From JBGPGW01 sp046349515 (lineage in GTDB: Bacteria > Pseudomonadota > Alphaproteobacteria > CADEGL01), in contig JAXMCE010000007.1 in assembly GCA_046349515.1 (NCBI GenBank), positions 124,001 to 188,000 on the forward strand: a stretch of 64,000 bases of DNA. Direction: 5' to 3'. The position numbers were made by a program, and so were the translations under genes. Positions 9,001-16,652 of the stretch are shown in pieces; within the stretch, counting starts at the first letter, position 1, and every line of letters starts with the position of its first letter. The notes under the pieces were generated by a model. It was not told where the DNA came from and ran no database searches. It saw only the letters and a program-made list of their open reading frames with translations.

Positions 9001-9484
9001 GGGGCGCGTGAAGCTCGTCGGCAGCGCCATCGGGCGGCGCGAGCGCACCAGCCAGAAGGGCAGCCGCTACGCCTTCGTCCAGTTCTCGGACACGAGCGGC
9101 GTCTACGAGGTCGTGATGTTCTCGGAGGTCTTGTCGGCCGCGCGCGATCTCCTCGATTCGGGGGCGCCCTTGCTGCTCTCCGTCGATGCCCGGCTCGAGG
9201 ACGACGCCTTGCGCATCGCGGCCCAGGGGGTGCGGCGCCTCGACGAGGCGGTCAGCGATACGCCCAAGGCGCTCCGGGTCTATCTCGGGGATAGCCAGGC
9301 GCTCCAGGGCCTGAAAAGCGTCATGCAGCGCGATGGCCAGGGCAAAGGGCGCATCGCGGTCATCGTCGCCGTCTCGCCCGAGCGGGAGGTCGAAATCGCC
9401 CTTGGTGGCCGCTATGGCCTGGCCCCGCCGACCCAGGCGGCGCTCAAGGCCGTGCCCGGGGTGATCGATGTGAGAGAGGTTTAG
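6008..9484 (+). CDS. dnaE: DNA polymerase III subunit alpha
   Basis: This is the catalytic subunit of the replicative DNA polymerase. The product is 1158 residues, usual for DnaE. Domains in order: PHP domain starting FVHLRIHSAYSLSEGAI at residue ~5; polymerase palm with GPGRGSGAGSVVAWAL and the catalytic PDFDIDFCQDRRDEVI around residue 412 (acidic metal ligands); fingers region with YRHASTHAAGVVI and RPGPMDNIPRYI; YGFNKSHAAAYAMVAYQTAY; helix-hairpin-helix near VINKRQLESLVCAGAFD; and a C-terminal OB-fold (GRRERTSQKGSRYAFVQF). A longer reading from 5924 adds an arginine-rich extension with no family resemblance, so the ATG at 6008 is preferred. It precedes the ribosomal-protein operon. Confidence 0.98.
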   Translation: MPHSPFVHLRIHSAYSLSEGAITIKELVKLCQRHAMPAAAITDTANLFGALEFAMAAAEAGVQPIIGCQLPVRRAIERAAGGAGPGAIDDALVLLVQSEEGYRNLLDLASAAYLETEGADAPHVRLERLDGRTGGLIALTAGTEGAVGRLLADGQDSAAEAMLTTLAGLFPGRLYVELMRHGMAAERRIETPLIDLAYRHGLPLVATNDVFFADDSMYEAHDALLCIAGKTFVGEANRRRATPEHRFKSGEEMRALFADLPEAIDNTLVIARRCAYMPERRDPILPVFPTEGEGGEAGELRRQAEAGLEARLAKHVFTKEMDTSAREEAARPYRERLVFEIEVIAKMGFPGYFLIVADFIQWARRAGIPVGPGRGSGAGSVVAWALTITDLDPLRFGLLFERFLNPERISMPDFDIDFCQDRRDEVIRYVQDKYGHDRVAQIITFGKLQARAALRDVGRVLQMPYGQVDRLCKLVPNNPANPVTLAQAIEGEPELQNQRDTDETVARLLDIAEKLEGLYRHASTHAAGVVIGDRPLRDLIPLYRERDSEAAITQFSMKYVELAGLVKFDFLGLKTLTVLTRCAELLKRRGIELDLSALPLDDRPTYEMLGRAEVTGVFQLESSGMRNVLRQMRPDRFEDIIALVALYRPGPMDNIPRYIACKHGQEVPDYLHPSLEGILKETFGVIIYQEQVMQIAQVLSGYTLGAADLLRRAMGKKIKSEMAAQRQNFVSGAVARDVPKARATLIFDQVDKFAGYGFNKSHAAAYAMVAYQTAYLKANYPVEFLAASMTLDMGNTDKLGVFRQELDRLRVKLLPPDINRSDTVFTVETEADGTQAVRYALPAVRNVGQAAMAVLVAEREARGPFKSLADLAERVDARVINKRQLESLVCAGAFDSIERNRARAFAAIEPMVRRASAATADRGSQQQGLFGGADAGPAASLAVADVADWSDSERLRREFEAVGFYLSAHPLDVYASSLERLGVIPYARLATHLAGGGPGRVKLVGSAIGRRERTSQKGSRYAFVQFSDTSGVYEVVMFSEVLSAARDLLDSGAPLLLSVDARLEDDALRIAAQGVRRLDEAVSDTPKALRVYLGDSQALQGLKSVMQRDGQGKGRIAVIVAVSPEREVEIALGGRYGLAPPTQAALKAVPGVIDVREV

Positions 9485-9512
9485 GAACGTGCCGCCAATC
9501 GGCGGAAAAACC

Positions 9513-9541
9513 TTGCAAATTCGCGGCTTAGGGGCTAAGTA
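9513..9541 (+). promoter_or_regulatory. Candidate sigma-70 promoter of the rpsB-tsf operon
   Basis: TTGCAA at 9513-9518 and TAAGTA at 9536-9541 are separated by 17 bases, in an AT-richer patch after the dnaE stop. This predicts a transcript start near 9548 and a 5' leader of about 120 bases before rpsB. A short palindrome (CCGCC/GGCGG, 9492-9505) lies just upstream. The assignment rests on sequence resemblance only. Confidence 0.5.
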
Positions 9542-9671
9542 GCCCCGGTAAATCCTCACGCGGGACTCGCGGCGAGCAAGCTTACCCGTTTGCCCGTCGC
9601 TCCGGTGCCATGGTCTCCAACCCGGAGGCTCGGCTCTTCCCGCGGCGGCTCAACCGGAAAAGGAACGACCG

Positions 9672-10472
9672 ATGCCTATGCCCGAATTCACAATGCGCCA
9701 GCTTCTCGAGGCTGGCGTGCACTTCGGCCACGTCACCCGACGCTGGAATCCCCGCATGGCGCCCTACATCTACGGCGTCCGCAACAACGTCCACATCATC
9801 GATCTCCAGCAGACCGTGCCGCTTCTCCAGCAGGCCATGCAGACCGTGCGCAGTGTCGCGGCCAATGGCGGGCGTGTGCTCTTCGTGGGCACCAAGCGCC
9901 AGGCCTCCGACACGGTGGCGGAAGCGGCCAAGCGCTGCGGCCAGTACTACGTCAACCACCGCTGGCTTGGCGGCATGCTGACCAATTGGAAGACCATCTC
10001 GAACTCGATCAAGCGTCTTCGCCAGTTGGAGGAGCGCATGGCGTCCGAGCACGAGGGTCTCACCAAGAAGGAGCTCTTGGGCCTGACGCGCGAGAGCACG
10101 AAGCTCGAGCGGGCGCTCGGCGGCATCAAGGAGATGGGGGCGCTCCCGGACCTTCTCTTCGTCATCGACACGAACAAGGAAGAGATCGCGGTCCAGGAAG
10201 CCAACAAGCTCGGCATCCCGGTGATCGCGGTCCTCGATACGAATTCCAATCCGGAAGGGATCAACTACCCCATCCCCGGCAATGACGATTCGCTCCGCGC
10301 GATCCACCTGTATTGCGACATGATCTCGCTCTCGATCCTCGATGGTCTGCAGGAAGAGCTGATGAAGTCGGGTGTCGATGTGGGCGAGCAGGCACAGGCG
10401 CCCGCCGAGGCGGCGCCGGAGGCCGCGGCCGGCGAGGCGGCGGGCGGGGCGGAAGCCGCGCCGGCGGGCTGA
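9672..10472 (+). CDS. rpsB: 30S ribosomal protein S2
   Basis: S2 is a small-subunit ribosomal protein. The 266-residue product begins MPMPEFTMRQLLEAGVHFGH, with WNPRMAPYIYG and the later VNHRWLGGMLTNWKT and DTNKEEIAVQEANKLGIP blocks that are characteristic of S2. The C-terminus after about residue 232 is an alanine/glutamate-rich extension (AQAPAEAAPEAAAGEAAG), a common low-complexity tail in alphaproteobacteria. The start at 9672 has AGGAA about eight bases upstream; 9678 is the alternative. It heads the rpsB-tsf-pyrH-frr block behind its own leader. Confidence 0.97.
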   Translation: MPMPEFTMRQLLEAGVHFGHVTRRWNPRMAPYIYGVRNNVHIIDLQQTVPLLQQAMQTVRSVAANGGRVLFVGTKRQASDTVAEAAKRCGQYYVNHRWLGGMLTNWKTISNSIKRLRQLEERMASEHEGLTKKELLGLTRESTKLERALGGIKEMGALPDLLFVIDTNKEEIAVQEANKLGIPVIAVLDTNSNPEGINYPIPGNDDSLRAIHLYCDMISLSILDGLQEELMKSGVDVGEQAQAPAEAAPEAAAGEAAGGAEAAPAG

Positions 10473-10523
10473 GCGGCGTCGCTCGGACGGTTTGTCGATG
10501 GCAACGCGGAAGAAGGTGTGAGG

Positions 10524-11450
10524 ATGGCGGAAATCACCGCATCGCTCGTCAAGACCCTGCGGGAGAAGACCGGCGCGGGCATGATGGACTGCAAGAAGGC
10601 GCTGGCCGAGGCCAAGGGCGACCTCGAGGAGGCCGCGACCTGGCTGAGGAAAAAGGGCCTCGCGGCGGCGGCCAAGCGCGCGGGCCGCGTGGCGGCGGAA
10701 GGGCTCATCGGCCTCGTCGTCAAGGGGAACGTCGGCGCGCTCGTCGAGGTGAATTCCGAGACCGACTTCGTCGCCCGCAACGACACCTTCCAGGGCTTCG
10801 TGCGGACGGTGGCCGAACTCGGCCTCACGCAGGGCGGCGACGTCGAGAAGATGAAAGCGGCCGCCTATCCCGGCAAGAGCCACACGGTCACCGACGAGCT
10901 CACGCACCTCGTCGCGACGATCGGCGAAAACATGACGCTCCGCCGCGCGGCGGCCCTCACCGTGCCGAGCGGCGTCGTCGCGGGCTATCTCCACAATCAG
11001 GTGGCGGACGGGCTCGGCAAGATCGGCGTGCTCGTGGCGCTCGAATCGACGGCGCCGGCGGCACCGCTCGGGGCGTTCGGACGACAGGTCGCGATGCACG
11101 TCGCGGCGGCCAAGCCCGATGCGGTCTCGATCGCCGAGCTGGATCCGAAGGCCGTCGAGCGCGAACGCGCCGTGCTCTCCGAGCAGGCGCGCGCCTCGGG
11201 CAAGCCCGACGACATCGTGCAGAAGATGGTCGAGGGGCGCCTGCGCAAGTATTACCAGGACGTCGTGCTGCTCGAGCAGACCTGGGTCATCGACGGCGAG
11301 AGCCGCGTGGGCAAGGTCCTCGAGGACCAGGCCAAGACGCTCGGCGCGCCGGTCAAGATCGCCAGCGTGGTGCGCTTCGCCCTCGGCGAGGGCATCGAAC
11401 GGGAAGACAGCGATTTCGCGGCGGAGGTCGCGGCGCAATTGGCGCGCTGA
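10524..11450 (+). CDS. tsf: Elongation factor Ts
   Basis: EF-Ts exchanges GDP for GTP on EF-Tu. The 308-residue protein opens MAEITASLVKTLREKTGAGM with MDCKKALAEAKGDLEEA (N-terminal UBA-like domain) and carries the family hallmark SETDFVARND near residue 77, which contacts the EF-Tu nucleotide site. The C-terminal module ends normally. AGAAGG at 10511-10516 supports the ATG at 10524; a GTG two codons earlier (10518) is possible. It follows rpsB by 51 bases, as in most proteobacteria. Confidence 0.97.
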   Translation: MAEITASLVKTLREKTGAGMMDCKKALAEAKGDLEEAATWLRKKGLAAAAKRAGRVAAEGLIGLVVKGNVGALVEVNSETDFVARNDTFQGFVRTVAELGLTQGGDVEKMKAAAYPGKSHTVTDELTHLVATIGENMTLRRAAALTVPSGVVAGYLHNQVADGLGKIGVLVALESTAPAAPLGAFGRQVAMHVAAAKPDAVSIAELDPKAVERERAVLSEQARASGKPDDIVQKMVEGRLRKYYQDVVLLEQTWVIDGESRVGKVLEDQAKTLGAPVKIASVVRFALGEGIEREDSDFAAEVAAQLAR

Positions 11451-11492
11451 CGATCGGCGTCGGTTCGGGCAGTTGGAAATCGGGCCGCGACC

Positions 11493-12281
11493 ATGGTGCA
11501 TGATCCTACGCCGAAAAGCCCGAAGCCGGCCGCCGCCGGAGTGACCCGGCTGCGCGGCGAGGATCCCGCGCGCCCGCGCTACCGCCGCGTGCTGCTCAAG
11601 CTGTCGGGCGAAGCGCTCATGGGGGAGCAGGAGTTCGGCCTCGATTCCGCGATCGTCGAGCGCATCGCGAGCGAGGTGAAGGCGGTCCACGGCGCCGGCA
11701 TCGAGATCTGCCTCGTGGTCGGCGGCGGCAACATCTTCCGCGGCCTTGCGGGCGTCACGTCCGGCATCGACCGCGCGAGCGGCGACTACATGGGGATGCT
11801 CGCGACCGTCATCAACGCGTTGGCGCTCCAAAGCGCGCTCGAGCGCCATGGTGTCCAGACGCGCGTGCTGTCCGCCATTCCCATGAGCACGGTCTGCGAG
11901 CCCTATATCCGGCGCCGGGCGATCCGCCACATGGAGAAAGGCCGCGTCGTCATCTTCGCGGCCGGGACCGGCAATCCGTTTTTCACGACCGACACGGCGG
12001 CGGCGCTCCGCGCGTCCGAGATGCGGTGCGACGCGCTCCTCAAGGGCACCAAGGTGGACGGCGTCTACAGCGCCGATCCCAAGCGCGATCCCCACGCCGC
12101 GCGCTTCGAACGCCTCGCCTATCTCGACGTTCTCGCCAAGGACCTCAAGGTCATGGACGCGTCGGCCATCGCGCTCGCGCGCGAAAATAAGATTCCGATT
12201 CTGGTGTTTTCCATCCAGAATGCCGGAGCGTTCGCCGATGTCGTCGCGGGGCGGGGACGGTTTACCGTCATCGGCGATTAG
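11493..12281 (+). CDS. pyrH: Uridylate kinase (UMP kinase)
   Basis: PyrH phosphorylates UMP to UDP in pyrimidine nucleotide synthesis; the bacterial enzyme is a hexamer of the amino-acid-kinase fold. Family blocks seen: YRRVLLKLSGEALMGEQ, VVGGGNIFRG (about 77-86), GDYMGMLATVINALAL and FTTDTAAALRASEM. The 262-residue reading is about 20 residues longer than the E. coli protein because of a polar N-terminal extension (MVHDPTPKSPKPAAAG). The Shine-Dalgarno is weak, and an in-frame GTG before TRLRGEDP could be the true start. It sits between tsf and frr. Confidence 0.95.
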   Translation: MVHDPTPKSPKPAAAGVTRLRGEDPARPRYRRVLLKLSGEALMGEQEFGLDSAIVERIASEVKAVHGAGIEICLVVGGGNIFRGLAGVTSGIDRASGDYMGMLATVINALALQSALERHGVQTRVLSAIPMSTVCEPYIRRRAIRHMEKGRVVIFAAGTGNPFFTTDTAAALRASEMRCDALLKGTKVDGVYSADPKRDPHAARFERLAYLDVLAKDLKVMDASAIALARENKIPILVFSIQNAGAFADVVAGRGRFTVIGD

Positions 12282-12292
12282 GGAGCACCCCC

Positions 12293-12850
12293 ATGGCACA
12301 CGGTGATCTCGACGATCTGAAGCGGCGCATGAAAGGTGCGACCGACGTCTTTCGGAAGGAGTTGGGCGGCCTGCGCACGGGACGGGCCAGCGCGAGCCTG
12401 CTCGAGCCCGTCATGGTCGACGCCTACGGCTCGAAGATGCCGATCGCGCAGGTGGGCACGGTCGGCGTGCCCGAGCCGCGGCTCATGACCGTCCAGGTGT
12501 GGGACAAGAGCCTCATCAGCGCCGTGGAGAAGGCGATCCGCGACGGGGGGCTCGGCCTGAATCCGCAGACGGACGGCACGCTCATCCGCGTGCCCATCCC
12601 GGCCTTGAACGAGGACCGGCGCAAGGAGCTGACCAAGGTCGCCCACAAATACGCCGAGCAGGCCCGCGTCGCCGTTCGCAACGTCCGTCGCGACGGCATG
12701 GAGCACCTGAAGAAGCAGGAGAAGGACGGCGACATCACCAAGGACCAGCATCGCCACCAGGCGGACGAATACCAGAAGCTCACCGATTCCTTCATCAAGG
12801 AGATCGACGACCTGCTGGCCAAGAAAGAACACGAAATTCTGCAAGTGTAG
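12293..12850 (+). CDS. frr: Ribosome recycling factor
   Basis: RRF splits post-termination ribosomes together with EF-G. The 185-residue length is exactly typical. Characteristic blocks are LGGLRTGRASASLLEPVMVDAYG, the hinge-containing LNPQTDGTLIRVPIPALNEDRRKEL, and the helical KYAEQARVAVRNVRRDGM with the C-terminal SFIKEIDDLLAKKEHEILQV. GGAG lies seven bases before the start. It is 11 bases from pyrH and abuts uppS, so translation is probably coupled. Confidence 0.97.
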   Translation: MAHGDLDDLKRRMKGATDVFRKELGGLRTGRASASLLEPVMVDAYGSKMPIAQVGTVGVPEPRLMTVQVWDKSLISAVEKAIRDGGLGLNPQTDGTLIRVPIPALNEDRRKELTKVAHKYAEQARVAVRNVRRDGMEHLKKQEKDGDITKDQHRHQADEYQKLTDSFIKEIDDLLAKKEHEILQV

Positions 12851-12853
12851 GTG

Positions 12854-13588
12854 ATGGGCACGGGCGAGACCGACGGGCCAAGGGGCGAACTGCCGCGCCA
12901 CGTGGCCATCATCATGGATGGGAATGGGCGCTGGGCGCGCGCGCGGGGGCTGCCGCGTGCGGCCGGCCACCGGCGCGGTGCCGATGCCGTGCGCCGGGCG
13001 GTCGAGGGCGCCTGCGAATTGGGCATCGGCTATCTCACGCTCTATGGCTTCTCCTCGGAGAACTGGAAACGGCCTGCGCAGGAAGTGGCCGACCTCATGG
13101 GGCTCCTGCGCCTCTATCTCCAGGGCGAGACGGCCGAGCTTCACAAGCAGAACATCCGGCTTCGCTTCATCGGCGACCGGACGCGCTTCTCCGCCGACAT
13201 CGCGGCGCTGATCGACCAGGCCGAGAGCCGGACGCGCGAGAACACGGCGCTCCAGCTGATCGTGGCCCTCAACTACGGCGGACGCGGCGAGATCACCGCG
13301 GCTGCGCGGCGCATCCTCGACGACGCGCTCGCGGGGCGCATCGCACCCGAGGCGCTCACCGAAGAGGTCTTCGCGCGTTATCTCTCGACGGCCGATATCC
13401 CCGATCCCGACCTCGTCATCCGCACGAGCGGCGAGAAGCGCCTGAGCAACTTCCTTCTCTGGCAGTCGGCCTATGCCGAGCTCGTCTTCATCGACACCCT
13501 GTGGCCCGATTTCAGCAAGCAAGACTTCGAGAATGTCATTCGAGAATATGCTCGCCGCGAACGTCGCTATGGCGCCGCCAGCGGCTGA
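12854..13588 (+). CDS. uppS: Isoprenyl transferase (undecaprenyl diphosphate synthase)
   Basis: UppS condenses eight isopentenyl diphosphates onto farnesyl diphosphate to make the C55 lipid carrier of peptidoglycan and O-antigen. Of about 244 residues, the cis-prenyltransferase motifs are clear: HVAIIMDGNGRWARARG (about 16-32, catalytic Asp and substrate Arg), GFSSENWKRP, NYGGRGEI and the C-terminal PDLVIRTSGEKRLSNFLLWQ. Start is ATG 12854, or the GTG directly before it that touches the frr stop. The 3' end overlaps cdsA. Confidence 0.96.
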   Translation: MGTGETDGPRGELPRHVAIIMDGNGRWARARGLPRAAGHRRGADAVRRAVEGACELGIGYLTLYGFSSENWKRPAQEVADLMGLLRLYLQGETAELHKQNIRLRFIGDRTRFSADIAALIDQAESRTRENTALQLIVALNYGGRGEITAAARRILDDALAGRIAPEALTEEVFARYLSTADIPDPDLVIRTSGEKRLSNFLLWQSAYAELVFIDTLWPDFSKQDFENVIREYARRERRYGAASG

Positions 13589-14261
13589 GGGCCGCTGGTC
13601 CCGCCTCGGGCGCCGGATTCTCTCGGCGGCGGTGTTGGCGCCGCCGGCGTTGGCCGCTGTCTATGTCGGCACGCCCTATTTCGACGGCCTCGTCGCCCTG
13701 GCCGTCGTCATCTTGCTGTGGGAAGTGGCGCGGACGAGCGGCATCGCGCGCGGCGAGACGCGCACGCTCTGGGGCTGGGGCGCACTTTTATATGTGGTGG
13801 GTGCGGGCCTTGCCGCGCTGTGGCTGAGGTCGGCCCCCGCGATCGGCCGCGACATCGTGTTCTGGATCATCGCCGTAACGGTCGCGACCGATTGCGGCGC
13901 CTATGCGATTGGCCGCGCGATCGGGGGCCCCAAGCTCGCGCCGCGGCTGAGTCCGGGCAAGACCTGGGCGGGTGCCGTGGGCGGCCTCGCGGCCGGCGCG
14001 GTTCTCGGCGCGGTCATGCCCTTTGCCACGGTGCTCGGCGGCGGAATCGCGGCGGTCGGCGCCAGTCTTTGCCTCTCGGCCGTGGCGGAGGCGGGCGATC
14101 TCGTCGAATCCGCCTTCAAGCGGCGCTTCGGGGCCAAGGACATGGGCCGCCTCCTTCCGGGCCATGGCGGGCTCGCCGACCGCCTGGACAGCGTGATGGC
14201 CGCCATGATCGCCGTCGCCCTCGGCCGGCTCGTCATCGAAGGGGGAGGCCTCGCATGGTGA
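13569..14261 (+). CDS. cdsA: Phosphatidate cytidylyltransferase
   Basis: CdsA makes CDP-diacylglycerol from phosphatidate and CTP, the branch point of phospholipid synthesis, in the inner membrane. The product is about 230 residues with several hydrophobic helices (ILSAAVLAPPALAAVYVG; FWIIAVTVATDCGAYAIG) and the C-terminal signature KRRFGAKDMGRLLPGHGGLADRLDS. Start ATG 13569 overlaps uppS by 20 bases and gives a protein beginning MAPPAAEGRW; in-frame ATGs at 13533 and 13551 would add residues. It overlaps dxr by seven bases. Confidence 0.94.
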   Translation: MAPPAAEGRWSRLGRRILSAAVLAPPALAAVYVGTPYFDGLVALAVVILLWEVARTSGIARGETRTLWGWGALLYVVGAGLAALWLRSAPAIGRDIVFWIIAVTVATDCGAYAIGRAIGGPKLAPRLSPGKTWAGAVGGLAAGAVLGAVMPFATVLGGGIAAVGASLCLSAVAEAGDLVESAFKRRFGAKDMGRLLPGHGGLADRLDSVMAAMIAVALGRLVIEGGGLAW

Positions 14262-15448
14262 TGGCGGCCGAACGCGCGAGCGCGCCCCGCAGCGTCACGA
14301 TCCTCGGCTCGACCGGCTCCGTCGGGCGCAACACGGTCGACATCATCCAGCGCGCGCCCGACCAGTACGAAGTCGAGGCGATCACCGCCAACCGCAACGC
14401 CGATCTCCTGGCGGGCCAGGCGCGCGCTCTCAAATCGCGCCTCGCGGTCGTCGCCGACCCGGCGCAGTACCGCCCCCTCAAGGACCACCTGTTCGGCTCG
14501 GGCATCGAGGCCGCGGCCGGCGAGGAGGCCGTGGTCGAAGCCGCGAGCCGCTCGGCCGAGATCGTCATGGCGGCGATCGTGGGCGCGGCGGGGCTCGAAT
14601 CGACTCTGGCCGCGGTGCGTCGCGGCGCCATCGTGGCCTTCGCCAACAAGGAAACGCTCGTCTGTGCGGGCGACCTCGTCATGGCGGAGGTGAGGCGCTG
14701 CGGAGCCACCTTGCTTCCCGTCGATTCGGAGCACAGCGCGATCTTCCAGGTCTTCGACTTCGAGCAGACCGACCGCGTGACGCGCATCCTCTTGACCGGC
14801 TCGGGCGGGCCGTTCCGCACGCTCGGCCGCAACGCCATGGCGACGGCCACCCCCGCGCAGGCGGTGGCGCATCCCAACTGGAGCATGGGCGCCAAGATCT
14901 CGGTCGATTCGGCGACGATGATGAACAAGGGCCTCGAGGTGATCGAGGCGTGCCATCTGTTCCCGATCCCGGAGGAACGCGTCGAGATCGTCGTGCACCC
15001 GCAATCGGTCATCCACAGCATGGTCGAATATGTCGACGGCTCGGTCCTGGCGCAGCTCGGCACGCCGGACATGCGCACGCCGATCGCCTATGCGCTCGGC
15101 TGGCCGCGCCGCATCCCCGCGCCCTCGGCACGGCTCGACTTCCTGTCGCTCGGCTCCTTGACCTTCGAGGCGCCGGACGCGGAGCGATTTCCGGCGCTCC
15201 GCCTCGCGCGCGAGGCGTTGCGGGCGGGCGGCTCGGCCCCGACCGTTCTGAATGCGGCGAACGAAGTGGCGGTGCAGGGCTTTCTCGACGGCCGGACGGG
15301 CTTCCTCGACATCACGCGCATCGTCGAGGAGACTCTCGATGCGATCCCGGTCGTGGCGATCGAGCGGATCGCGCAAGTGCACGCCGTCGACGCCGAGGCG
15401 CGCGCGCACGCGGCCCGCCTCGTCGCCGCGTGTCCGCGCCCGCACTGA
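14255..15448 (+). CDS. dxr: 1-deoxy-D-xylulose 5-phosphate reductoisomerase
   Basis: Dxr converts DXP to 2-C-methylerythritol 4-phosphate with NADPH, the first committed step of the non-mevalonate isoprenoid pathway (IspDF for the next steps is at 60466). The 397-residue protein has the NADPH loop VTILGSTGSVGRNTVDII (about 12-29), AFANKETLVCAGD, the metal-binding PVDSEHSAIFQ, LTGSGGPFRT and the substrate-binding WSMGAKISVDSATMMNKGLE. The start ATG 14255 is preferred to 14261 because GGGGGAGG (14241-14248) is six bases upstream. It overlaps the cdsA end. Confidence 0.97.
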   Translation: MVMAAERASAPRSVTILGSTGSVGRNTVDIIQRAPDQYEVEAITANRNADLLAGQARALKSRLAVVADPAQYRPLKDHLFGSGIEAAAGEEAVVEAASRSAEIVMAAIVGAAGLESTLAAVRRGAIVAFANKETLVCAGDLVMAEVRRCGATLLPVDSEHSAIFQVFDFEQTDRVTRILLTGSGGPFRTLGRNAMATATPAQAVAHPNWSMGAKISVDSATMMNKGLEVIEACHLFPIPEERVEIVVHPQSVIHSMVEYVDGSVLAQLGTPDMRTPIAYALGWPRRIPAPSARLDFLSLGSLTFEAPDAERFPALRLAREALRAGGSAPTVLNAANEVAVQGFLDGRTGFLDITRIVEETLDAIPVVAIERIAQVHAVDAEARAHAARLVAACPRPH

Positions 15449-15477
15449 TCCGGTCATGAGATGAGAGGCAGGGACGC

Positions 15478-16623
15478 ATGGAGTTCCTGAGCGGATTGGG
15501 TACCGGAATCGGCGGCTATGTCCTGCCGTTCCTCGTGGCGTTGACCGTGGTCGTCTTCGTCCACGAGTTGGGGCATTACGCCGTCGCGCGTCTCTGCGGC
15601 GTGCGCGTCGAGGTGTTCTCCATCGGCTTCGGGCCGGAGATGTTCGGCATCACCGATCGCCACGGCACGCGCTGGAAATTCAGCCTCGTGCCCTTGGGCG
15701 GTTATGTGAAGATGTTCGGCGACCGCGATGCCGCGAGCACGCCGGGCGAACCCGCCGTCGCCATGACGCCCGAGGAGCGTGCGGTCGCCTTTCCCGAGAA
15801 AAGCGTCGGCCGGCGCGCGGCCATCGTCGCGGCGGGCCCCATTGCCAACGTCCTCTTCTCGATCCTCGTCTTCGCGGGCCTCTTCGCGACCGTGGGCGAG
15901 CCCTACACGCCGCCCGAGATCGGCGTGGTCGATCCCGACAGCGCGGCCGACAAGGCCGGCATCCGTCCGGGCGACCGCATCCTCAGCGTCAACGGGCGGA
16001 ACATCGATCGCTTCGAGGATCTCCGCCAGATCGTGCAGATCGGGCTCGGCGCGCCGCTCGACATGGTGGTGAAGCGCGACGGCGCCGAGCTGCGCCTCGC
16101 CGTGACGCCCGTCGTGGTCGACCAGACGGACAGCCTCGGCAACAAGTTCCCGATCGGGCTGCTGGGCGTGAAAAGCCGCGGCTACGCCTATACGCGCCAC
16201 GACCCGGCGACGGCGCTGTGGCGGGGCGTCGCAGCCTCCTGGGCGCAGGTCGAGATTGCGGGCAAGGCGATCGGCCAGATGATCGAAGGGACGCGCACGA
16301 CGAAGGAAATCGGCGGGCCGCTCCGGATCGCGTGGATATCGGGCGAGGTGGCCAAGGGCGGCGTCCTCACGCTCATCAGTTTCATGGCGATCCTCTCGGT
16401 CAATCTGGGGCTTATCAACGTGGTCCCGATCCCCATCCTTGACGGGGGCCACCTTTTGTTCTATGCCGCCGAGGCGGTTCGCGGCCGTCCGCTCGGCGCC
16501 AGGGCGCAGGAGTACGGTTTCCGGATCGGCTTGGCTTTGGTCTTGGTTCTCTTCGTGGTCGCGACGTGGAACGATCTGGTCCACTTGCGCGTGGTTCAAT
16601 TCATCCAGGGGCTCATAACCTGA
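15478..16623 (+). CDS. rseP: Site-2 intramembrane metalloprotease RseP
   Basis: RseP is an inner-membrane zinc protease that cleaves anti-sigma factors and remnant signal peptides within the membrane. The 381-residue protein has the zinc motif HELGH at 29-33 in the first helix, a single PDZ domain (about 140-210; IGVVDPDSAADKAGIRPGDR), and the third zinc ligand in INVVPIPILDGGHLLF near residue 315, followed by a last helix. E. coli RseP has two PDZ domains in ~450 residues; this shorter, one-PDZ form is common in alphaproteobacteria. It sits directly upstream of bamA as in many genomes. Confidence 0.96.
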   Translation: MEFLSGLGTGIGGYVLPFLVALTVVVFVHELGHYAVARLCGVRVEVFSIGFGPEMFGITDRHGTRWKFSLVPLGGYVKMFGDRDAASTPGEPAVAMTPEERAVAFPEKSVGRRAAIVAAGPIANVLFSILVFAGLFATVGEPYTPPEIGVVDPDSAADKAGIRPGDRILSVNGRNIDRFEDLRQIVQIGLGAPLDMVVKRDGAELRLAVTPVVVDQTDSLGNKFPIGLLGVKSRGYAYTRHDPATALWRGVAASWAQVEIAGKAIGQMIEGTRTTKEIGGPLRIAWISGEVAKGGVLTLISFMAILSVNLGLINVVPIPILDGGHLLFYAAEAVRGRPLGARAQEYGFRIGLALVLVLFVVATWNDLVHLRVVQFIQGLIT

Positions 16624-16652
16624 CCTGGACAGCGGGCAAGGGGGGCAGAGCG

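Noticed and set aside
9492..9505. Hairpin CCGCC/GGCGG after dnaE as a terminator
   Set aside because: On the plus strand it is followed by A residues, not T; the stem is only five pairs. On the minus strand the T run precedes the stem.
4256..9559. A 1767-codon open frame on the minus strand
   Set aside because: It lies antisense to lolD, the PEP-mutase-like gene and dnaE, all with clear family motifs. Its sequence is rich in Arg, Ala, Glu, Asp and His with no domain, as expected for the shadow of GC-rich codon usage.
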